Source: an uncultured Prevotellaceae bacterium (GTDB taxonomy: Bacteria; Bacteroidota; Bacteroidia; Bacteroidales; Bacteroidaceae). From it: a stretch of 64,000 nt of DNA. The notes under the pieces were generated by a model that saw only the letters and a list, made by a program, of their open reading frames with translations, had not been told where the DNA came from and did no database searches. This document shows positions 55,007 through 64,000 of this stretch, piece by piece (the stretch's first letter is position 1; each line of letters opens with the position of its first letter). The stretch lies in contig CACYYG010000017.1 of NCBI GenBank assembly GCA_902778535.1, positions 81,160 through 145,159 of the forward strand. The letters run 5' to 3'. The position numbers and the translations under genes are program-made.

Positions 55007-56242
55007 ATGAAACAACTTTCAATACTCCTCCTTTGCTGTTTTCTGCTGACAGCCTGCCACAAGCACGACGACGATGTGGAGATGGCCGACCTCAGCGTAT
55101 TGGTATACATTGCCGGCGACAACAACCTGAACTCCTTTATCAACTACGACATCCGTCAGATAATAGAGGGTAGCCAGCAATTGTCAAACCGTCAGAACCT
55201 CATACTCTTCATCGACCGCAAGGGAATACCGCCCTACTTCCTCAAAGTAGCGAGTGGCGACACCACACGGCTGTACACCTGTCCTGAGGAGCTGAAGTCG
55301 AGCAAGCCCGCCACCTTGAAGATGGCGCTGCAATGGGTGAAGGACAACTACGAGGCCAAGCAGTACGGCCTGTCGCTGTGGGGACACGCCGATGGCTGGA
55401 CGATCAAGGACACACCCGCCGGAAGCAACTCACGCAGGGCCTACGGACTGGACGTCACCAACGGCAGCACATGGATGGAGATACCTGATATGGCGAGGGT
55501 GCTGGATGAGATGTGCGCCGACAAACCCCTGCGCTTCATCTTCGCCGACTGCTGCTGCTTCCAGAACATCGAGGTAGCCTACGAGCTGCGCCATTGCACC
55601 GACTATATCATCGCCTCGCCAGCCGAGATTCCAGGCGAGGGTGCTCCCTACCACACAGTCATTCCAGCACTCTTCAGCTCCAGAGACGACTTCTATCAGC
55701 TGGCCGTCGATGCCTACTATGCACAGACGTCCTACGAAGGATATCAGGAGCCGCTGTCAGTAGTGAAGACAGAGAAGCTCGAAGACCTCGCGCTGGTCAC
55801 ACGCTCCGCCTTCATACAATGCTTGGAGCCCCTGAACAACGAAGGCACCAACTATCCTGACGTCGACCAGCTCATCTACTACTACAACCACTGCCACTAC
55901 GATATGAACGACTTCATGATGCGCAACACCTCGCCTGAAGTCTATGCCCAGTGGAAGCAGACCTTCGACAACACCGTGATATACAAGAAGATGTCGCCAG
56001 TATGGCTGAGCAGCGGCGGCTACAGCTACTATGACGCTCACGTCCCCTACACCGACCGTTCACAATCAGAGTTCAGAGACTTCACCATGACAGAAGAGCG
56101 CTACGGCGGCATCAGCATGTATGTACCCCAGTCAACCATCGAGTTGACCACACGCGACAGGACATTTCAGCAGGAGCAGTCAAAAACCATCAACCTGATG
56201 CAATGGTACAAGGCCGCAGGCCTCGACACCTTCCGTTGGTAG
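55007..56242 (+). CDS. Clostripain-family (C11) cysteine protease lipoprotein
   Basis: A 411-residue protein with a lipobox LLTAC (Cys about residue 17). The catalytic His127 is in LSLWGHADGW and Cys is in the FADCCCF segment (181-185), matching the caspase-like C11 peptidase layout. Activation of clostripain-type enzymes usually involves self-cleavage; no obvious processing site was identified. Likely outer-surface, trypsin-like (Arg/Lys) or other specificity unknown. Only 39 bp separate it from the following beta-galactosidase gene, so co-transcription is likely. Confidence 0.88.
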   Translation: MKQLSILLLCCFLLTACHKHDDDVEMADLSVLVYIAGDNNLNSFINYDIRQIIEGSQQLSNRQNLILFIDRKGIPPYFLKVASGDTTRLYTCPEELKSSKPATLKMALQWVKDNYEAKQYGLSLWGHADGWTIKDTPAGSNSRRAYGLDVTNGSTWMEIPDMARVLDEMCADKPLRFIFADCCCFQNIEVAYELRHCTDYIIASPAEIPGEGAPYHTVIPALFSSRDDFYQLAVDAYYAQTSYEGYQEPLSVVKTEKLEDLALVTRSAFIQCLEPLNNEGTNYPDVDQLIYYYNHCHYDMNDFMMRNTSPEVYAQWKQTFDNTVIYKKMSPVWLSSGGYSYYDAHVPYTDRSQSEFRDFTMTEERYGGISMYVPQSTIELTTRDRTFQQEQSKTINLMQWYKAAGLDTFRW

Positions 56243-56278
56243 CTCAAAAGAAACAATAACGACATAAAAACGAATTAA

Positions 56279-60085
<3,807 letters not shown>

Positions 60086-60161
60086 GGGCAAACAGATATT
60101 GGTTATCAGCAACTTAATCCATTAGTCCACTTTAAATAGTCAGACACCGCCTCAAAGGATG

Positions 60162-60173
60162 GCGCAGCCACTC
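60162..60173 (+). repeat. Left part of a hairpin split by the IS element
   Basis: GCGCAGCCACTC at 60162-60173; joined to 61942-61949 it makes the left arm of a hairpin whose right arm is 61991-62010. The last 9 bases (CAGCCACTC) are the target duplication. Confidence 0.7.
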
Positions 60174-60219
60174 GAGGGCACTGAAAAAGTCCTTATAGTT
60201 TCTTTTTAACAATTAAAGG

Positions 60220-60263
60220 CTGCACATAGTCATGAAATAATTTGGCTATGTGCAGATTTTTTT
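60220..60263 (+). terminator. Terminator at the left side inside the IS
   Basis: CTGCACATAG / CTATGTGCAG stem, then a seven-T run. It blocks readthrough from the host beta-galactosidase gene. The right arm lies in the -33 to -7 spacer of the transposase promoter. Confidence 0.85.
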
Positions 60264-60272
60264 GTACCTTTA
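60241..60272 (+). promoter_or_regulatory. Transposase promoter TTTG-N20-TACCTTTA
   Basis: TTTG 60241-60244 and TACCTTTA 60265-60272 (last base differs from consensus). Formation of the terminator hairpin and open promoter use the same bases. Confidence 0.75.
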
Positions 60273-60292
60273 TAGCATAAAACGTAAATGTT

Positions 60293-61747
60293 ATGCTATC
60301 TCAGGAACAAGAGCTAATATTGAGTGAATATAGTGGTCTGTATGACATCGTCGTCCCACAAGACAACCTTCTGCGGCGTATCAATGCCCTCATTGATTTC
60401 TCCTTTGTATATCAGGAGTTGGTGGACAAATACTGTTCAGACAATGGTCGTATGGCGGAGTCTCCCATCCGCATGTTCAAGTACCTTCTTCTTAAGGTTA
60501 TCTACGACATCTCTGATGTGGATGTAGTGGAGCGTTCCCGCTATGACATGTCTTTTAAATACTTTCTGGGGATGGCTCCAGAGTCGGAAGTTATCAACCC
60601 CAGTTCACTGTGTAAATTCCGTAAGCTGCGTCTGAAGGATATGGACCTGCTCAATCTCCTTATTAAAAAGACCGTGGATATAGCCATAGAGAAAGGTGTC
60701 ATCAAGTCAAAGACAATCATTGTTGATGCCACTCACACAGCCTCGCGCTCCAATCCCTATTCTCCCACAGAGATACTCCGTCTGCGCTCTAAACAACTAA
60801 GGAAGGCCGTCTACGATGCCGACGAGGATGCCAAGGGTACACTTCCCAGGAATAATGAGGAGGACGACCTCGTTTGTGAGTTAGACTACACGAAGAAGCT
60901 GCTGGATGTCGTGTCAGGCAATGTCAGTATTGCAGAGGTTCCTGCTGTCAGGCAACGCCTTAACCTGCTGAGAGAGACCCTTACAGATATAGAAGACCAC
61001 TATACGACGTCCAAGGATGAGGATGCCCGTGTCGGTCACAAAAGCGAGGACAGTTCTTTCTTCGGCTACAAAACCCATATAGCCATGAGTGACGAGAGGA
61101 TTATCACCGCAGCTGTGGTCACCTCCGGCGAAAAGGGTGACGGTCCTCAATTAGAGAGTCTTGTCGAGCAAAGCCGTAGTAACGGAATGGAAGTGGATAC
61201 AGTTATTGGTGATACGGCATACTCCGGCATTGAGAACCTAAGACTGGCAGAGGACGAGAAGAATGGATTTGAACTGATATCAAAGCTGCACCCCGTTATC
61301 AGCAATGGCTTCCGCAAAGAGAAGGACAAGTTTGATTTCAACAAAGACGCAGGCATGTTTGTCTGTCCTGCAGGGCACATGGCAATCAGAAAAGCCAGAC
61401 AGGGAAAGAGAGACGGGAAATGGAATCAGGCATGGACATATTACTTTGACATAGACAAATGCAAGACATGCTCCCGTAGAGAAGGATGTTACAAGGAAGG
61501 GGCCAAATCCAAAACCTATAGTGTACCAATAAAAGCAGGTGAACAGGAAAGGCTGATGGCATTTCAGAAAACACCTGAGTTTAAACTCAAAGCCAGGGAA
61601 AGATATAAGATAGAGGCAAAGAATGCGGAACTCAAGCATGTCTTTGGATATGACAGAGCCGATTCATACGGTCTTTACTCCATGCAAATGCAGGGAGCCA
61701 TCACGATATTTGCCGCAAACATCAAAAGAATCCTCAAACTCATCTGA
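60293..61747 (+). CDS. IS1182-family transposase (DDE)
   Basis: A 484-residue DDE transposase. N-terminal DUF772-type region (GRMAESPIRMFKYLLLKVIYDISD), then the catalytic acidic residues in IIVDATHTAS, VIGDTAYSG and KNAELKHVFGYDRA. No frameshift or stop. A cysteine-rich zinc-like segment (CKTCSRREGC) precedes the last Glu, as in family members. Confidence 0.96.
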   Translation: MLSQEQELILSEYSGLYDIVVPQDNLLRRINALIDFSFVYQELVDKYCSDNGRMAESPIRMFKYLLLKVIYDISDVDVVERSRYDMSFKYFLGMAPESEVINPSSLCKFRKLRLKDMDLLNLLIKKTVDIAIEKGVIKSKTIIVDATHTASRSNPYSPTEILRLRSKQLRKAVYDADEDAKGTLPRNNEEDDLVCELDYTKKLLDVVSGNVSIAEVPAVRQRLNLLRETLTDIEDHYTTSKDEDARVGHKSEDSSFFGYKTHIAMSDERIITAAVVTSGEKGDGPQLESLVEQSRSNGMEVDTVIGDTAYSGIENLRLAEDEKNGFELISKLHPVISNGFRKEKDKFDFNKDAGMFVCPAGHMAIRKARQGKRDGKWNQAWTYYFDIDKCKTCSRREGCYKEGAKSKTYSVPIKAGEQERLMAFQKTPEFKLKARERYKIEAKNAELKHVFGYDRADSYGLYSMQMQGAITIFAANIKRILKLI

Positions 61748-61837
61748 GAAGAGGCTTATTTTGCATGGAACGATCAAATAAACCCACAGAGACGCATTCT
61801 GGCGGCATCATGTGATATGAAAGGGAATAAAGAAAAA

Positions 61838-61884
61838 CAGATTGCATATCCGCATGTTAACGGTTAGATGCAATCTGCTTTTTG
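61838..61884 (+). terminator. Terminator at the right side inside the IS
   Basis: CAGATTGCAT / ATGCAATCTG stem followed by CTTTTT, 90 bp after the transposase stop. Confidence 0.85.
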
Positions 61885-61990
61885 TTAATAATCGAGAAGC
61901 CATCCTGAATCGAAGGGTTTTTCAGTGCCCTCCAGCCACTCCCCTCCCCTTCTTGCGTCCCTTCAGTAGCAAGCGGCAGAGCCGAGCGGA

Positions 61991-62010
61991 GGGGCGGGGA
62001 GCGGCTGCGC
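61991..62010 (+). repeat. Right arm of the split hairpin
   Basis: GGGGCGGGGAGCGGCTGCGC pairs at 18 of 20 positions with the reconstructed left arm interrupted by the IS. Before insertion it would have formed a long GC-rich hairpin about 80 bp after the beta-galactosidase stop, perhaps its terminator. Confidence 0.7.
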
Positions 62011-62248
62011 ACTGTTTTCTTGCAGATGTGAGAAAACTTTCAAAAATGTAAAGAAATTTTATTCCGATTTCTTTACAAATGAAATTCGTGAAATAGAATC
62101 GGAAAGACAGCGTTTTGCTGCCGGTCGGTCATCGGATGAGCATGAGTGTGGCTGAAAAACTGCACACCTGCATGGGTTTTGTGCAGCTTTTCGTGCTCCA
62201 AAAGGGCCAATATTCACTCCAGAACGGCTTACTTTTGCTCAAAAAGAT

Positions 62249-62289
62249 GCTCCGCGTGAAAAAAAGGCGTTGACTTTTTTTCATGCGGA
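62249..62289. repeat. Second copy of the GCTCCGCGTGAAAAAAA inverted repeat
   Basis: GCTCCGCGTGAAAAAAA at 62249-62265 (same 17-mer as 33107-33123); the inner 15 bases pair with TTTTTTTCATGCGGA at 62275-62289 (one mismatch). Confidence 0.8.
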
Positions 62290-62508
62290 TATACCTTTTT
62301 GAAAACGGGGATGCTCCCTAAAGGCAGAGATATGAGCTAAGCGACTGCCAATCAGCGAGATAGTCAACCCCTCTCATTTTCGCGTTTTTTTCAGCAAATT
62401 GTCCTGTCGTGAATTCTGAGCCATTCTCAGCATCGTTGAGCCCTGTTTTTTCGTCACTTTTGTAAAAATTTTTTACGCATCCTGAATAATTCGGGGGTAC
62501 GGTGGTGC

Positions 62509-62583
62509 GGGGGTACGGAGGTACGAGAATAGCTTGCATGCCTGCTTTCAGCGTAAGGTCTAATCTCGTATCTCCGTACCCCC
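62509..62583. repeat. 20-bp inverted repeat, possible MITE-like element
   Basis: GGGGGTACGGAGGTACGAGA (62509-62528) pairs at 19 of 20 positions with 62564-62583. A related GGGGGTACGG copy lies just upstream at 62493-62502. Apart from these hairpins the stretch 62011-62796 shows no credible gene; it is AT-rich with scattered short ORFs lacking homology. Confidence 0.75.
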
Positions 62584-62796
62584 ATACTATTTCTTCAAGT
62601 CTTCCGCCACTCACAACACCTGCTCATTGATGTTGTCAACTTCGGTGATTTGAAAAGAGAACTCGCTAAAATGCAAAAATTCTGCAAATCAGCGAGTTTT
62701 CCAACATGTTTTTAAAAACAACTCTGACAACCATTTCCTTGACTATAAGAATTTATTGAGGTCCAAAACAAGGTTATGAACGGTTGAAGAGTGAAA

Positions 62797-63651
62797 TCAT
62801 GCCAACCCACGCCAGCCCATAAACATCTTTGTCACTTCACCATCGTGGTGGTCGAAGAACAGGCTTTGCTGGGTGTCGAGCGCTTCGATGCGAGCCATCT
62901 CGTCGGCAGAGAGCTCGAAGTCGAAGATGTTGATATTCTCATCCATACGCTCTTTGTGGGTTGACTTCGGTATGATGATTACTCCACGTTGCAACAGGAA
63001 GCGGAGTGCGATTTGTGCCACGCTCTTGCCGTGAACTTTTCCGATTTCAGCCAGTACCTCATTGGTGAAGAATCCATTGCGTCCCTCGGCCAACGGTCCC
63101 CACGACATGATCTGGCATCCGAACTCCTCCATGTATTTCTGTGGCTGTTTCTGTTGACAGAACACATGCGTTTCCACCTGGTTCACCATCGGTTTGATTT
63201 CCACATTCGATGCCAGGTCTATAAAGTGGTCGGGGTAGAAATTGCTCACGCCGATAGCCCTCAACTTGCCTTCACGATAGGCATCGGTCAAGGCCCGATA
63301 AGCACCGTAGCGGTCGCAGAAAGGCTGATGAAGCAGCATTAGGTCGATGTACTCCGTCTGCAGCTTGCGCAGGCTCTCGTCAATGGAAGCCTTTGCCTTT
63401 TCATAGCCGTAGTTGGAGATCCAAATCTTTGATACGAGGAACAGGTCTTCGCGCCGTATGCCGCTCTTGCGCCAGGCATTGCCAACGCCTTCTTCGTTGT
63501 GGTAAGCCTGTGCTGTGTCTATCATCCGATAGCCTACACTCAAGGCATCACATACGCAACGTTCACACTCTTCAGGTGATACCTGATACACTCCGTAACC
63601 CATCTGCGGCATCAGAACGCCGTTTGCTAACTTGATAGTTTCCATTGTCAA
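62797..63651 (-). CDS. Aldo/keto reductase
   Basis: A 284-residue NADPH-dependent oxidoreductase of the AKR5/2,5-didehydrogluconate-reductase kind. The catalytic tetrad is visible: Asp and Tyr in IDTAQAYHNEEGVG, Lys in VSKIW and His in LLHQP; cofactor motif IIPKSTHKERM is near the end. It reduces carbonyls; substrate unknown. The start could be 63651 or the Met two codons later. Adjacent to a flavodoxin gene. Confidence 0.92.
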   Translation of the reverse strand: MTMETIKLANGVLMPQMGYGVYQVSPEECERCVCDALSVGYRMIDTAQAYHNEEGVGNAWRKSGIRREDLFLVSKIWISNYGYEKAKASIDESLRKLQTEYIDLMLLHQPFCDRYGAYRALTDAYREGKLRAIGVSNFYPDHFIDLASNVEIKPMVNQVETHVFCQQKQPQKYMEEFGCQIMSWGPLAEGRNGFFTNEVLAEIGKVHGKSVAQIALRFLLQRGVIIIPKSTHKERMDENINIFDFELSADEMARIEALDTQQSLFFDHHDGEVTKMFMGWRGLA

Positions 63652-63678
63652 TAATCTTTTTCTATTTCACAGTCTTTA

Positions 63679-64000
63679 TCATTTTCCTCTCAAACTGCTT
63701 ATCCATTTCTCTACCTTTGCTTTCTCTGTGCGCACCTCATGGCCATAGATACTGAAGCCCTTCTGGACGTTGGCTCCGGGGAATGCTTCTTTCACATCCT
63801 CCACGCAGTTGGCAAGTCCACTGCCTTCGTGAGTGGTGAAAGGGTAAACGGTCTTGCCCTTCAGGTCGCTCTCATGCTTCTTGAAGAAGGTGAACATCAC
63901 CTGCGGATAGGTGCCCCACCAGACGGGACCACCGATGAACACCGTGTCGTACTTGCTCAGGTCGACGTCACCCTCATACTCGGGCAGCTCACCGTTCTTG
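63679..64000 (-). CDS. Flavodoxin-like protein, 5' end outside window
   Basis: The C-terminal about 106 residues of a flavodoxin: GGPVWWGTYPQVMFTF (FMN loop), then GKTVYPFTTHEGSGLA and SIYGHEVR near the end. The frame continues to the last base, so the N-terminal part with the phosphate-binding loop lies beyond 64000. It probably carries FMN-bound electrons in a reductase reaction and may be co-transcribed with the aldo/keto reductase. Confidence 0.88.
   Translation of the reverse strand, partial: KNGELPEYEGDVDLSKYDTVFIGGPVWWGTYPQVMFTFFKKHESDLKGKTVYPFTTHEGSGLANCVEDVKEAFPGANVQKGFSIYGHEVRTEKAKVEKWISSLRGK

Larger units (their letters stand above)
60174..61932 (+). mobile_element. IS1182-family insertion sequence
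   Basis: 15-bp inverted ends GAGGGCACTGAAAAA (60174-60188) and its exact complement at 61918-61932. A 9-bp target duplication CAGCCACTC flanks both sides (60165-60173, 61933-61941). 1759 bp, one transposase gene. Outward-acting terminator hairpins flank the gene inside the element. The element looks complete and may be active. Confidence 0.95.

Noticed and set aside
60293-61747. Decayed transposase
   Set aside because: The frame is full length with all catalytic acids and intact ends; no sign of decay.

Overview
The window looks like a chromosomal segment of a Bacteroidales bacterium, most likely Prevotellaceae. The evidence is the promoter type (TTTG, about 20 bases, TAnnTTTG, seen ahead of many genes), an LpxC-FabZ fusion, ATP synthase genes in the order D-C-(I-like)-B-E-F-H-A-G, DUF3127 and DUF1599 family proteins, many lipoproteins and secreted glycoside hydrolases, and secreted proteins ending in a short Prevotella-like tail (D-G-R-K ... 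GLYI-NGR). It is a housekeeping region interleaved with carbohydrate-active enzymes and an unusual density of small repeats. I found no rRNA, tRNA or CRISPR array.

Layout. 1-7.7 kb: 5'-truncated metH, a lipoprotein, then an amidohydrolase / FucP-like permease / zinc alcohol dehydrogenase cluster for sugar uptake and oxidation. 7.7-11.8 kb: an accessory island with a TetR-like regulator and two secreted alpha/beta hydrolases, bracketed by two imperfect 110-bp direct repeats and ending in a truncated WYL-type regulator that collides with a GH27 alpha-galactosidase gene. 13.4-20.6 kb: complete F1Fo ATP synthase operon on the minus strand. 21-28 kb: Wza-like export lipoprotein, glmS, pyrB-pyrI, tagaturonate reductase, and a secreted SH3-like protein. 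28-36 kb: secreted zinc metalloprotease, glycosyltransferase 2, lpxC-fabZ, an exonuclease, dnaN and a DUF3127 protein. 36-43 kb: galE, a lipoprotein, an ABC-F ATPase, a kinase-RapZ fusion and a GH97 enzyme. 43-47.4 kb: an operon DUF1599 / DoxX-TpiA fusion / SPOR / folE. 47.4-54.9 kb: coiled-coil lipoprotein, DUF4375 protein, smpB, HAD phosphatase, GH10-like hydrolase, M3 peptidase, membrane protein and GH25 lysozyme. 55-60 kb: clostripain-like protease and a large GH2 beta-galactosidase. 60.2-61.9 kb: an intact IS1182-family element with 15-bp inverted ends and a 9-bp target duplication. 62.8-64 kb: aldo/keto reductase and a flavodoxin cut by the window edge.

Points that stand out are: (i) triosephosphate isomerase fused in frame to a DoxX-type membrane protein; (ii) two intergenic arrays of 17-bp palindromes at exactly 22-bp spacing, with different sequence but the same geometry; (iii) heptamer arrays (CTCTCAC and relatives) inside conserved genes and between genes, which are stop-free on one strand in every frame; (iv) MITE-like GC-rich elements inserted in frame into a GH97 enzyme and into a SPOR protein's signal peptide; (v) an amino-sugar-kinase-like domain fused to a RapZ C-terminal domain; (vi) a repeat-built hairpin inside the ATP synthase operon.
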